Shown in pieces: positions 55,375 to 64,000 of a DNA stretch of 64,000 nt. The notes under the pieces are model-generated. The model was given only the letters and a program-made list of their open reading frames with translations, was not told the DNA's origin and made no database searches. This stretch comes from Alteromonas mediterranea DE (GTDB lineage: Bacteria > Pseudomonadota > Gammaproteobacteria > Enterobacterales > Alteromonadaceae), in contig NC_011138.3 in the NCBI RefSeq assembly GCF_000020585.3, positions 2,500,013 to 2,564,012 of the forward strand, given 5' to 3'. A program made the position numbers and the translations under genes. Each line of letters begins with the position of its first letter. Position 1 is the first letter of the stretch.

Positions 55375-56415
55375 ATGAAAAAGCTACTACCAACATCTAT
55401 ATCAGGCAGTCTTCCAAAGCCTTCATGGCTCGCACAGCCCGAGACCCTATGGTCGCCGTGGAAATTAGAAGGTGAAGCACTTGAAGAAGGCAAAAAAGAC
55501 GCCTTACGCGTTACGCTACAAGAGCAAACTACGTCGGGCATTGATATTGTTTGTGACGGTGAGCAAACCCGTCAACACTTTGTGACCACCTTTATAGAGC
55601 ATCTTGACGGTGTTGATTTTGAGAGCCGAAAAACGGTAAGAATTAGAAACCGCTATGATGCTAGCGTACCGGTTGTAACACAAGCGGTCACACGGCCAAA
55701 ATCGGTGTTTGTAGAACATGCTAAGTTTCTTAGAAGCCAAACCGACCAGCCAATTAAGTGGGCGCTACCTGGCCCTATGACTATGGTTGATACCTTGTAT
55801 GACAACCACTACAAAAGCCGCGAAAAGCTCGCGTGGGAATTTGCCAAAATTCTAAACCAAGAGGCGAAAGAGCTAGAGGCTGTGGGTGTAAATATAATCC
55901 AGTTCGACGAACCTTCGTTTAACGTGTTTTTCGACGAAGTAAATGAATGGGGTATAGCCGCCCTTGAGCGCGCCATTGAAGGGCTAAAATGTGAAACCGC
56001 AGTTCATATTTGCTATGGATATGGCATTAAGGCCAATACAGATTGGAAAAAGACGCTGGGCGCTGAGTGGCGTCAATACGAAGAAAGCTTCCCAAAACTT
56101 GCAAAGTCGAATATCGATATGGTGTCGTTAGAATGCCATAACTCCCACGTGCCTATTGAGCTTATTTCATTGCTCAAGGGCAAAAAGGTGATGGTTGGCG
56201 CTATTGATGTAGCCACCAACACAATAGAAACGCCAGAAGAAGTCGCCGCTACATTACGTGAAGCCCTTAAATACGTGGATGCCGATAAGCTTTACCCTTG
56301 TACTAACTGCGGTATGGCGCCACTGCCCCGTTCTGTCGCAAGAGGTAAGCTTGAAGCGCTTAGCGCTGGTGCTGAAATAGTAAGGCAAGAATTAGCGCAA
56401 AAGCTAAGTGCCTAA
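55375..56415 (+). CDS. mesD: Folate-independent methionine synthase MesD (core MetE-like)
   Basis: A 346-residue protein equal to the C-terminal catalytic half of MetE, without the folate-binding N-terminal half. ISGSLPKPSWLAQPETLW, IQFDEPSFNVFFDE, VHICYGYGIK, VSLECHNSH and the zinc-site end LYPCTNCGMAPLPRSVARGKL are all readable, with the His, Cys and Cys zinc ligands retained. The adjacent DUF1852 gene identifies the MesD type. It should methylate homocysteine using a methyl donor other than methyl-folate; the donor is unknown. Confidence 0.9.
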   Translation: MKKLLPTSISGSLPKPSWLAQPETLWSPWKLEGEALEEGKKDALRVTLQEQTTSGIDIVCDGEQTRQHFVTTFIEHLDGVDFESRKTVRIRNRYDASVPVVTQAVTRPKSVFVEHAKFLRSQTDQPIKWALPGPMTMVDTLYDNHYKSREKLAWEFAKILNQEAKELEAVGVNIIQFDEPSFNVFFDEVNEWGIAALERAIEGLKCETAVHICYGYGIKANTDWKKTLGAEWRQYEESFPKLAKSNIDMVSLECHNSHVPIELISLLKGKKVMVGAIDVATNTIETPEEVAATLREALKYVDADKLYPCTNCGMAPLPRSVARGKLEALSAGAEIVRQELAQKLSA

Positions 56416-56504
56416 TCTAATAGACGATAAATAGACGATAAATATGCCTAACACGCGTCTTGCTTAAGCTGCTTGCTGAGGCTCATTTATTATTTACGCA
56501 ACTT

Positions 56505-56521
56505 GCCCACTTTACGTGGGC
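56505..56521 (+). terminator. Probable terminator after mesD
   Basis: Stem GCCCAC / GTGGGC with loop TTTAC, followed by ATTTATTT. The T tail is interrupted, so efficiency is uncertain. Confidence 0.55.
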
Positions 56522-57125
56522 ATTTATTTAGTTGTGACGCACAGCAGAATAAAGGTTTAAAAAATACACTAATTCTATTTTTCTTTATTTAATTTAGAGC
56601 GAAAATACAGCACCTCCCAACCGCAAAAACAAAATATTTTTAACAAACCGGTTAACAATTTAAAGCAAAGAGGTGAATGAACAAATAATTAAGTTAAACT
56701 GCGAAACAAATTACATGGTGCTTTATTATTAAGCTACTTGTACTAATGCTTTCTAAAAACATTGCAAAAACCCATTGACGATACTTTCTCAAAATGAATC
56801 AACCCTGCATAAAATAAGCGCAATAGAGATACAAATTGACCGCCTGGTCAACATTAAAACAATGCTCGTATAGTTTTAAAACAACGCCAAGAAATATAAC
56901 TAAAAACTACTATTTATAAATACTTTAACAGTACGTTAAAAGGTAAGGCTTACTTCTTTTATTCATCGCAAAAAATTGATTTGGGCTAATTCAGCTCACT
57001 AAAATGCGCGCCCACCTAAACATAAGTAAAAAATTTACGTAATGCATTTTGGACAGCCCTTGCCTAAAAAAGGGGGGCATTTACCAAACAACAAGCATGT
57101 AAATAAAATTCACTAGGAACAAACC
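56522..57125. other. Long AT-rich leader region of the second TonB receptor
   Basis: About 600 bp without a gene and strongly AT-rich. The clearest element is TTGACC-GCCT-GGTCAA at 56836-56851, a dyad of the kind bound by TetR-family repressors, about 275 bp before the ATG. A TTAAAAC / GTTTTAA pair follows just downstream (56854-56879). A T-rich stretch and a G run (57071-57077) precede the gene. No Fur box was recognised. Confidence 0.45.
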
Positions 57126-59966
57126 ATGAAAAAAGTAGCAACTGCTGTTCAGTTAGCGCTGGCAGGAAGCGTGGCATTAACGTCTGCTAACGTTATCGCT
57201 CAAGACGCTGCGACAGAAAGCGCCGATGTTGAAAAAATTCAAGTTACCGGTTCACGTATTTCTCGTCAGGGCGCAATTGCACCTTCACCAGTAACCGCAA
57301 TTTCTGGCGAGTCACTGCTCAACTCAGGCGCGATGAACATTGGTGAGGTTCTAAACGAACTGCCGTCATTAGCAAATACGTTCTCGCTAGGTAACTCAGG
57401 GCAATTCATTGGTACTGCAGGTCTAAACATCCTGGATCTTCGCGGCATGGGTACAGACCGCACACTTGTATTGGTTGACGGTAAGCGTCATGTGTCTTCA
57501 TCAGCAGGCACAGCTGCCGTTGATACGAATACCATTCCAACTACATGGATTGAGCGTGTAGAAATCGTAACTGGCGGCGCATCTGCTGTATACGGTGCCG
57601 ACGCGGTGACCGGTGTGGTTAACTTCATTCTTAAAAAGAATATTGAAGGGTTCGACATTAGCGCAACGCAAGGTTTCGCGCAGGAAAACGGCTACAAAAA
57701 CGATAAGTACCAAGCGTCTTACGGTTTTAACTTTGACAACGACCGCGGTAACATCGCCTTCGCAGCTGAATATAGCTCACAAGAATCGCTAGATGCCTTA
57801 GACAACCCGTGGACTGCTACGGCGTACCGCAACATGAGCTTCGAAAGCATCATGGGTTATGAGCGCGAGGAAGACCAGCTTAATTCAACGGCGTTCCCTG
57901 ACAACTTCTACACGCCTAATGCAGGTTACTACGTACTAAATAACGCAGGTGTATTTGGCGGCGGAACAAAAACCTTTAACGCTGACGGCTCAATTAAAGA
58001 CATCTATATTGGCGATCAGGTAGATGGCGTTTTCTGCGCTAACTGTGACCTTTTCAACCTTCGTCAGTTCACGCAGTTACAGCCTGAGTTTGATCGTACT
58101 AACCTAAACGTTAAAGGTAACTACGAACTTAACGACGATACTACGGTTTACGCACAGGCAAAATACGCCCGCACGCGCGCTATCTCAATGGCGCAGCCAG
58201 CGTTTTTCTTCTATAGCGATGAAACAACTATAACACGCAACAACGCATTTTTAGACGACAGCGTTGCTGAGTACATGGACGCAAACGGCCTTGAAAGCAT
58301 CGAGCTAAACCGCATGATGACCGACCTAGGTCGCCGAACTGAAGCTGATGAACGCGAAACTTATCGCTACGTTTTAGGTGTAGAAGGTTACATCAATGAT
58401 GAGTGGAACTACGAGGCGTTCGTAAACTACGGTAAAACTGAGCTAGAGCGTGAGAACCGCAACAACCTTATTCTTCAGAACTTCTATAATGCAATAGACG
58501 CTATTGAAGATGACAATGGCAACATTGTTTGTGCATCAGGCAGCGAAGATGGCTGTGTGCCGCTTAACATCATGGGTTACGGACAGCCTTCACAAGACGC
58601 TATTGACTATGTGAATACCACCTCTGTGGGTACAAGCAAAATCGAGCAATACAATGCGGGCGCAACGATTGCTAACTCTGGTATTTACGAGTTGCCAGCG
58701 GGCTACGTAGGTTTTGCCGCAGGTGTAGAATACCGCAAAGAAAAAAGCGCAATTGAAGAGCCAGACAACGCAGCAGGTACGTTTTTCAATGCACTAGGCG
58801 AAGACAAGGGTGAGTACGATGTCTCTGAAGTATTTACCGAAGTAACGGTTCCGCTTCTTGAAGGCTTACCGGGCGTGGATATGCTAACCTTCGACACCGC
58901 TGCCCGTATTGCTAATTACTCATCTATTGGCAACGCGAAAAGCTGGAAACTTGGTCTAGATTGGCAAGTTTTCGAAGACTTGCGTGTTAGAGCGACTAAG
59001 TCATCGGCCCTTCGTGCACCGAACATCAGCGAACTTTACGGTGAAGCAAGCCAAACGTTCTTTAGCGTCAGCGACCCTTGTCGTACAGACGAGCTAGAAG
59101 ACCTTGCTAATGCCGACCAGCGCATTGCAAACTGCGCAGCGTTAGGCGTTCCTGCAGATTTTAATTCTGACTATGACTCGGCAACGCTGGAAGGCGTAAA
59201 CGGCGGTAACATCGACCTTCAGGCAGAACAGTCTATCTCTAAAACCCTAGGTTTGGTTTACACACCTGCTTGGTTTGAAGGCTTCACTGCAACAGTCGAC
59301 TACTGGGAAATTGAACTTACCGACGCTATTACCAATATTGACGGTCAAACGATCCTTGATCGCTGCGTAGACTCTGAAACGGGCATCAATAACCCTTACT
59401 GCGGTCTTATCGACCGTGATTCAGAAACCGGCGAAATTACGCAAATTCGCAGCTACGCATTGAACATTGCGGGTCAAGAAGCGAAAGGTGTCGATTTCGA
59501 GCTAGGCTACGACTTCGATGCACTTGAAGGTGCATTCCGTACAAGCCTAATTGCAACTTACCTTAAAGACCGTAAAGAATTCCCATTCCAGGACAACCCA
59601 GAGCTATTTTATCAAAACGCCGGCACTGCTGGTGAGTCTGACTGGCAAGGTGTCTTCACGGTTAACTACAGCCGTGGCGATTGGGAAGCAAGCTGGAAAA
59701 CGCGCTACATTGAGCGCGCGAGCCTTTACGACAACCAAGAGCTAGCACGTAACCCTAACCCAAGTAACCGTATGGAGCTTGCATCATACGCAGTAACCGA
59801 TGTAACTGCGGGTTACAACTTTAAAAATGGTGTAAGCCTAACCGTGGGTATTGATAACCTGTTTAACCGTGCGCTACCTAAAGGTACAACGGGTACGGGT
59901 GAAATCGACGGCGCATACGACAACATTGGCCGCTTTGGCTATGTAACCGTAGCATACAAAATGTAA
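57126..59966 (+). CDS. TonB-dependent outer-membrane receptor
   Basis: A 946-residue outer-membrane transporter. Signal peptide residues 1-26 (ending VIAQ), TonB-box region VEKIQVTGSRISRQG, plug domain with LDLRGMGTDRTLVLVDGKRH and WIERVEIVTGGASAVYGADAVTGVVNFILKK, then the barrel ending YVTVAYKM. This form is abundant in Alteromonas and relatives and often serves carbohydrates, peptides or other large nutrients rather than siderophores; the substrate here is not evident. Codon use is regular, suggesting strong expression. A long leader precedes it. Confidence 0.93.
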   Translation: MKKVATAVQLALAGSVALTSANVIAQDAATESADVEKIQVTGSRISRQGAIAPSPVTAISGESLLNSGAMNIGEVLNELPSLANTFSLGNSGQFIGTAGLNILDLRGMGTDRTLVLVDGKRHVSSSAGTAAVDTNTIPTTWIERVEIVTGGASAVYGADAVTGVVNFILKKNIEGFDISATQGFAQENGYKNDKYQASYGFNFDNDRGNIAFAAEYSSQESLDALDNPWTATAYRNMSFESIMGYEREEDQLNSTAFPDNFYTPNAGYYVLNNAGVFGGGTKTFNADGSIKDIYIGDQVDGVFCANCDLFNLRQFTQLQPEFDRTNLNVKGNYELNDDTTVYAQAKYARTRAISMAQPAFFFYSDETTITRNNAFLDDSVAEYMDANGLESIELNRMMTDLGRRTEADERETYRYVLGVEGYINDEWNYEAFVNYGKTELERENRNNLILQNFYNAIDAIEDDNGNIVCASGSEDGCVPLNIMGYGQPSQDAIDYVNTTSVGTSKIEQYNAGATIANSGIYELPAGYVGFAAGVEYRKEKSAIEEPDNAAGTFFNALGEDKGEYDVSEVFTEVTVPLLEGLPGVDMLTFDTAARIANYSSIGNAKSWKLGLDWQVFEDLRVRATKSSALRAPNISELYGEASQTFFSVSDPCRTDELEDLANADQRIANCAALGVPADFNSDYDSATLEGVNGGNIDLQAEQSISKTLGLVYTPAWFEGFTATVDYWEIELTDAITNIDGQTILDRCVDSETGINNPYCGLIDRDSETGEITQIRSYALNIAGQEAKGVDFELGYDFDALEGAFRTSLIATYLKDRKEFPFQDNPELFYQNAGTAGESDWQGVFTVNYSRGDWEASWKTRYIERASLYDNQELARNPNPSNRMELASYAVTDVTAGYNFKNGVSLTVGIDNLFNRALPKGTTGTGEIDGAYDNIGRFGYVTVAYKM

Positions 59967-59989
59967 TTTACGGTTTAGTACGTAACCTG

Positions 59990-60019
59990 AAAAAACCGGC
60001 GTTTTTACGCCGGTTTTTT
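59990..60019. terminator. Terminator after the TonB receptor
   Basis: Stem AAAAACCGGCG / CGCCGGTTTTT with loop TTTTTA and six T. The symmetrical flanks allow it to serve the convergent hotdog gene too. Confidence 0.92.
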
Positions 60020-60059
60020 GTTTGAATAAAGCGAAAACTGGCCGAACAATTCGACCGGG

Positions 60060-60362
60060 TTAACTGTTTTTATCGAGCATATCTGATAAAGGCATAAGTT
60101 TTACTACTAGATTGAGTTCGTCCCCTACTTTCGCCGGGTTAACGAAAGTAAACTCATAAACTGAATATTGTCTTTGCTCAATGGCAGATGCACTTTGATT
60201 TATCTGGGCTTCTACATAAAGACCAAGTTGAAACCCCAGCGCGATGGTGCCTCGAAACGGGTTACATGATATGCGCTGCCAACGCATAGGATCGTGAAAT
60301 AAATTAAAATCGTCCGTGGCGTTTCGAGCGATGTCTATATGTAATTGAGTAAGCGTATGCAA
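60060..60362 (-). CDS. Truncated MaoC/hotdog-like protein
   Basis: A 100-residue protein whose sequence IARNATDDFNLFHDPMRWQRI, NPFRGTIALGFQLGLYVEAQ and VYEFTFVNPAKVGDELNLVVKL matches the N-terminal hotdog part of a larger uncharacterised family related to MaoC dehydratases and thioesterases. As I recall, members are well over 200 residues, so this copy seems to lack its C-terminal half, ending close to the TonB-receptor terminator. Enzyme activity is doubtful. Confidence 0.55.
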   Translation of the reverse strand: MHTLTQLHIDIARNATDDFNLFHDPMRWQRISCNPFRGTIALGFQLGLYVEAQINQSASAIEQRQYSVYEFTFVNPAKVGDELNLVVKLMPLSDMLDKNS

Positions 60363-60951
60363 TTGCTTTCCTTAAAAGAGGAAACATCAACTGATTATTT
60401 AGTACTTACACACAAACCTCGTGTATTTAAAATCATTGAAATTAAATGGATATCGACGACTTCACGCCATAATCTACATTTTAGTATAGAGCATGCGAGC
60501 AATAGCAACTAGTTTTCAAATTTACGTTTATGCAGATTAATGCAAATTTGCTGAAAAGCGTTATTTTATTCCTATGTATACATCAATGTGATTACCGTTA
60601 ACATAGTGTTCGAAATCTACCGCGGATGCCCTTTCATAGTTAAAATACACCCCATACACACGGTCACCAACCAAGTGCTTATTGCTCTGCTTTTAGGCGG
60701 AATGTTTCGGAATGTGGCAGAATATCACATGACTATTGAACGGGTTCCCGATCGGTTCGATCCAACGCTACGAAGCCTAATGGCCCATTTCAAATTGTAG
60801 TGATGTGAAATAATGATACGAGTACATAATCAACTAGTGTCAGTAGGCACTCGTTGTTAACGTTAATTTTCAATATTTTCTCTTATCAACGAGCATTTCA
60901 CTTTCAGAACAAATATAATTCAGCTTTATCTCTTTCAAGCTGTAATATATT
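60363..60951. other. Intergenic region before rhtA
   Basis: About 590 bp. A 70-codon frame (60588-60800, GTG start) has no ribosome site and no recognised family, so it is not called as a gene. The stretch may hold remnants of older genes and the rhtA promoter. Confidence 0.4.
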
Positions 60952-61824
60952 GTGAATCAACGTTTTTTACTTGCCATCGTTGCCGTGCTTTTGGCAATGG
61001 TAACCATTCAATCGGGTGCATCGTTTGCTAAACAACTTTTCCCTGTTGTAGGGCCAGAAGGTACCAGTGCTTTACGTGCTTTTTTCGCAGCATTGATTTT
61101 GACTGTTATTTTTAGGCCTTGGCGAGCACGCTTAAGCGCAAAAGGTTGGCGAAACGTCTTTTTTTACGGCGCTTGCTTAGGGGCAATGAATATCATCTTC
61201 TACCTTGCCATTGAGCGAATTCCGTTAGGTATAGGCGTGGCGCTTGAGTTCACAGGCCCCCTGGCTGTTGCGTTTTTCAGCGCCAGAAAGAAGCGAGACT
61301 TCGCTTGGGCGCTGTTAGCCGTAGCTGGCGTTTGCTTATTACTTCCTGATATTGGCGGGGCTTCTGCTGAAAGCTTGGACCCACTCGGCGTGCTTTTGGC
61401 GCTTACGGCAGGCGCTTTTTGGGCAGGCTACATTGTATTTGGCAATAAAACAGGCAACGAAGGGTCAGGCGGAATTACGGTAACCTTAGGCATGTTGGTA
61501 GCCGCTATGTGTGTAGTACCTGTGGGTGTAATCACTCAAGGGAGTGCTTTGCTTGCCCCAGAAGCGGTGTTGATTGGCTGTGCCGTAGGCATATTTTCAT
61601 CTGCTATACCCTACACATTAGAAATGAGCGCCATGCGCAATATGCCAAAGCAAACGTTCAGTATCATGATGAGCGTAGAGCCTGCTGTTGCAGCTATAGC
61701 AGCGTTTATCATTATTGATGAAAGTCTTACGCTTTCTCAATGGTTTGCAGTGGCTTTAGTGGTCATAGCTACCGCTGGAAGTTCTATAACGCAAAGACAA
61801 AAGCAGGTCGAAACCCTCGCTTAG
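60952..61824 (+). CDS. rhtA: EamA-family exporter RhtA
   Basis: A 290-residue inner-membrane exporter with ten predicted helices in two EamA repeats. SGASFAKQLFPVVGPEGTSALR, ERIPLGIGVALEFTGPLAVAFFSARK and SSAIPYTLEMSAMRNMPKQTF match E. coli RhtA (threonine and homoserine efflux). The start is GTG at 60952. Specificity in this organism is inferred from similarity only. Confidence 0.88.
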   Translation: MNQRFLLAIVAVLLAMVTIQSGASFAKQLFPVVGPEGTSALRAFFAALILTVIFRPWRARLSAKGWRNVFFYGACLGAMNIIFYLAIERIPLGIGVALEFTGPLAVAFFSARKKRDFAWALLAVAGVCLLLPDIGGASAESLDPLGVLLALTAGAFWAGYIVFGNKTGNEGSGGITVTLGMLVAAMCVVPVGVITQGSALLAPEAVLIGCAVGIFSSAIPYTLEMSAMRNMPKQTFSIMMSVEPAVAAIAAFIIIDESLTLSQWFAVALVVIATAGSSITQRQKQVETLA

Positions 61825-61983
61825 CGCAAAAAGCCTGCTGTGCTTTTGCCCTGCCCTATGAACTCAATCCCTATCGTTTTCGTTAAACATCTATATCGGT
61901 AGCAATATTAAACGTACAGGGAATAGTTATGCCCAATTGCCTTGGCGGTTTACACTAGATAGCGCGCGTAAATAGTGTTGGTG

Positions 61984-62301
61984 CTATGCAGAAAACGCGT
62001 AAGTTAACTTACAGTCGATATACTTAAGCAGTTTATTGACTACTTTTGGTACTGTTATCTCACCGTCAGCGCGCTTCGCTTTTACATGAATATCGCAGGC
62101 GTCATAATGAATTTGTTGGCGAATGAGGTAGTCATTTAACTCATCAAACAAGGTTTCTTTCAAAGGCACCATACCAACAAAAATGTCAGAACCTTCGTGT
62201 TTAACAAAGTATGCTCCTTCAATTTCTCTTTTTAGCGTATACGCCTGCATGGCATCTAATTTTGTTAAGCGAAAATGCACGCTAATTTGGGATTCTGTCA
62301 C
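61984..62301 (-). CDS. Unknown 105-residue protein
   Basis: I do not recognise this protein. It is soluble, without signal or membrane segments, and has a balanced amino-acid mix: an early ISVHFRLTKLDAMQAYTLKREIEG stretch, then alternating strands and a basic C-terminal part. It is probably a real gene because no overlapping frame competes. A role cannot be given. Confidence 0.5.
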   Translation of the reverse strand: MTESQISVHFRLTKLDAMQAYTLKREIEGAYFVKHEGSDIFVGMVPLKETLFDELNDYLIRQQIHYDACDIHVKAKRADGEITVPKVVNKLLKYIDCKLTYAFSA

Positions 62302-62417
62302 TATTACTCTCAGTATTTATTTCTTTATTTCCACTTTCCAAGGCGGGTTCATTCTATTTTCGCCCGGCCAATACAGCATTCAACTCTGCTTGATCCACAT
62401 CAACGCAACATTGCCTT

Positions 62418-62870
62418 ATGTCCGCCACAATAAACCATCAGTACTACCATGCGAAACTTTGTATGCTTACGTTAGTGAATAATACAGATGCAAACGACGA
62501 CCTTGTGCCCGAAGCACACGGGCTATACCGATTGTATTTAAAGCCTAACACGCAAATGGCGATTGAAACTAAACCCGTTTTCGGTGCCAATATCACGCTT
62601 CACAGCAATGTGCTGAAGCACAATAACTTTGTGGCCACACCAGACAATATATTGGGCTGGCTAGATCATGGCGGCTTGTCATACTTTGACGTAAAAGTTG
62701 AAACATCTAACTCCGAAAGCGGCGAAGCACCCGTGCTGCTACCATCTCAGTTTTTAAAAGCAGAAGGCGGTATACTGCGGGTTACATCACCAACTCGTAT
62801 CTATTTAATAAGCAAAACGCCTATTGATATCAACAAGCGCGGCCTTTGTCTATTCACGCCAGTAGAATAA
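62418..62870 (+). CDS. Unknown 150-residue protein
   Basis: Not recognised. The protein is rich in predicted beta strands (GLYRLYLKPNTQMAIETK, NNFVATPDNILGWLDHGG, then ILRVTSPTRIYLISKTP), with no signal peptide or membrane helix. The start may be ATG at 62418 or 62463; neither has a clear ribosome site. A strong terminator follows, which supports it as a transcribed gene. Confidence 0.55.
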   Translation: MSATINHQYYHAKLCMLTLVNNTDANDDLVPEAHGLYRLYLKPNTQMAIETKPVFGANITLHSNVLKHNNFVATPDNILGWLDHGGLSYFDVKVETSNSESGEAPVLLPSQFLKAEGGILRVTSPTRIYLISKTPIDINKRGLCLFTPVE

Positions 62871-62878
62871 TCATCAAG

Positions 62879-62924
62879 AAAAGTACTCTGCCCTCCCCCG
62901 AGTTGGGGGGTCAGAGTACTTTTT
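62879..62924. terminator. Strong bidirectional terminator before recD end
   Basis: Outer stem AAAAGTACTCTG / CAGAGTACTTTT and inner stem CTCCCCC / GGGGGG form a long two-part hairpin between the unknown gene and the convergent recD; it overlaps the last codons of recD (stop at 62911). Confidence 0.88.
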
Positions 62925-64000
62925 CAGCGCATCGGCTTATTGCGCTAGATAAGCCTGAATAGCGTTTATCAACCGTTGCCACCATGCCGCTGAATGTATT
63001 GCTATCGGAAATAATTAAGCACCCGTCTTTTGCCCGCGTTAACCCTGTATAGACTAACCCCCGGTGAAACAGGTTAGCGGCTTTTTCGCTTTCGGGTTTG
63101 GGCAAAATAAGCACAACGTGATTAAACTCAGAGCCCTGAGACTTGTGAATAGTCATGGCATACACGGTTTCAAACTGCGGTACTCTTGATAGCGATATGC
63201 TGCGTAGCGCTTGCTTCTGTTGCCCTAGATTTTGCGCGCTACTGTTATTTGAGCTATCGTTCAAGCTCTTGCCTGCTTGTTGTCCTTCGACATACGTATC
63301 CTGGTAGAACCACGCATACAATTTGCCCGTGCTATCCGGCCAAATTACACCTACCTCGCCGTTGGACAAACGCTGTGGATGATGATTTTTTACAATCATA
63401 ATAGGCTGACCTTGATAGAAGTGTCCCTCACGTCGCCTGATCTTGTGCTTAATGGCATCGAACACCAAGTTATTCAAACCTTCCACCCCCATGGCGCCTT
63501 TACGTATAGGGGTTAACCACCTAACGTAATTAAGGCGGTTGAGCGCCTCCTCTGCACTTTGGGCTTCAAATAGGGGTAAGAAGCTCTCTTTCGCTAGCTG
63601 CTGTAGCTCACGACCACCAAGTTGACTTTCTGGCCATAAGTGAACACCAGGCTGTAAACGTGAGCGGCTATTAGTATTGATGCTTTTTTCATCAGCGCTT
63701 TTCGGCTGTGAAGCATTATCGCCTTGCTTACTGCCACTATTCTTTTGTGCAATAGCAGCAAGCGCACCGTTCGCATCGCCGCGCTGAATTGCCGTTGCCA
63801 CCCGAGCCACCTGCCCTTTAAAGCGTTGCGGCGCTTGCAACGTTGCTACGTAGCTTTTTGCCTGTTCATTTACAGGTAACAGAGGCAAATGCGGGCAAAG
63901 CGTGGCAATATGCTGTCGCATTGAAGAAGGTACACCGCCAAGTGTACGCTCATTACTACTGTTTTCACCGCCGGCTAATGGGTTTTCGTGAGAAAAATCC
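62911..64000 (-). CDS. recD: RecD, exonuclease V alpha subunit, C-terminal part
   Basis: The last 363 residues of the RecD helicase of RecBCD; the rest lies beyond the right edge (the frame is open to position 64000). Helicase motif V/VI segments YAMTIHKSQGSEFNHVVLILP and RGLVYTGLTRAKDGCLIISDS are intact. Two Ser/Asn/Gln-rich stretches (about 63640-63740 and 63205-63270) look like lineage-specific linker insertions. RecBCD repairs double-strand breaks and degrades foreign linear DNA. Confidence 0.92.
   Translation of the reverse strand, partial: DFSHENPLAGGENSSNERTLGGVPSSMRQHIATLCPHLPLLPVNEQAKSYVATLQAPQRFKGQVARVATAIQRGDANGALAAIAQKNSGSKQGDNASQPKSADEKSINTNSRSRLQPGVHLWPESQLGGRELQQLAKESFLPLFEAQSAEEALNRLNYVRWLTPIRKGAMGVEGLNNLVFDAIKHKIRRREGHFYQGQPIMIVKNHHPQRLSNGEVGVIWPDSTGKLYAWFYQDTYVEGQQAGKSLNDSSNNSSAQNLGQQKQALRSISLSRVPQFETVYAMTIHKSQGSEFNHVVLILPKPESEKAANLFHRGLVYTGLTRAKDGCLIISDSNTFSGMVATVDKRYSGLSSAISRCAEKVL

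Noticed and set aside
56522..57125. Fur box before the TonB receptor genes (also checked 31002-31335)
   Set aside because: No sequence close to the GATAATGATAATCATTATC consensus was found in either leader.
60588..60800. 70-codon frame as a gene
   Set aside because: GTG start without ribosome site, no recognisable family, and the surrounding sequence looks like decayed intergenic DNA.
1..64000. CRISPR array, tRNA or rRNA genes, prophage
   Set aside because: No regularly spaced direct repeats, no tRNA-like cloverleaf or rRNA sequence and no phage structural genes were recognised while reading the window.

Overview
This 64-kb window looks like chromosomal sequence of a marine gammaproteobacterium in the Alteromonadales, most likely Alteromonas. 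The grounds are moderate GC, the fldA/fur, alaA-yfbR, msrPQ, moa/mod, hemN and recD gene set, two large TonB-dependent receptors, and several small families (DUF2788, DUF3718, DUF2189) that I know mainly from Alteromonas and Shewanella relatives. The genus call is inference from gene content. I found no tRNA, rRNA, CRISPR array or prophage.

Layout. 1-290: the end of an IS1595-type insertion sequence whose transposase start lies behind a near-consensus LexA box; the IS has removed the 5' end of ybfF. 1.1-4.8 kb: DUF2788, fldA, a chemoreceptor and fur. 4.9-8.2 kb: a minus-strand operon pxpA-pxpB-pxpC-D-amino-acid aminotransferase (5-oxoproline to glutamate). 8.2-9.6 kb: a CvfB-type S1 protein and an OsmC protein. 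9.8-17.4 kb: one membrane-fusion protein with two overlapping RND pumps. 17.5-19 kb: DUF3718 and DUF2189. 19.3-22.6 kb: alaA, yfbR and a dGTPase. 22.8-26.4 kb: msrPQ, a YqaA membrane protein, an SOS-type sulA and a YchJ protein. 26.6-31 kb: a broken lipoprotein gene, then a minus-strand acyl-CoA operon (MDR reductase, APH-type kinase, acyl-CoA dehydrogenase, histidine phosphatase). 31.3-36.4 kb: a TonB receptor, xdhC, a FrnE-like DsbA and a frameshifted SGNH hydrolase. 36.5-43.9 kb: hemN with an FNR site, then the molybdenum block moaBCDE-modABC with divergent moeB. 44-50.6 kb: an AstE-like deacylase, yefM-yoeB, a membrane protein, a large zinc metalloprotease and an aminotransferase. 50.7-56.4 kb: a saccharopine-dehydrogenase-like reductase, a Tat-exported HisC-like protein, a Rho-N protein and mesX-mesD. 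57-64 kb: a second TonB receptor, a truncated hotdog protein, rhtA, two unknown proteins and the 3' part of recD.

How the genes fit together. Molybdenum use links msrP, xdhC, modABC, moaBCDE and moeB. Methionine is handled by msrPQ (repair) and by mesX-mesD, a folate-independent methionine synthase pair preceded by an almost ideal MetR box and a second MetR-like site 21 bp away. DNA-damage control appears twice: LexA-type sites before sulA and, unexpectedly, before the IS transposase. Nucleotide-pool control is represented by yfbR next to a dGTPase.

Most notable: the putatively SOS-controlled IS1595 transposase, the MetR-linked mesXD module with its hairpin-rich intergenic region, the kinase/acyl-CoA dehydrogenase operon resembling 4-hydroxyacid catabolism, a Tat-exported PLP aminotransferase, and three damaged genes (ybfF, the SGNH hydrolase, a DUF6174-like lipoprotein). 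Nothing here is clearly a wholly new system. Family names come from recognising protein sequence without a database search.
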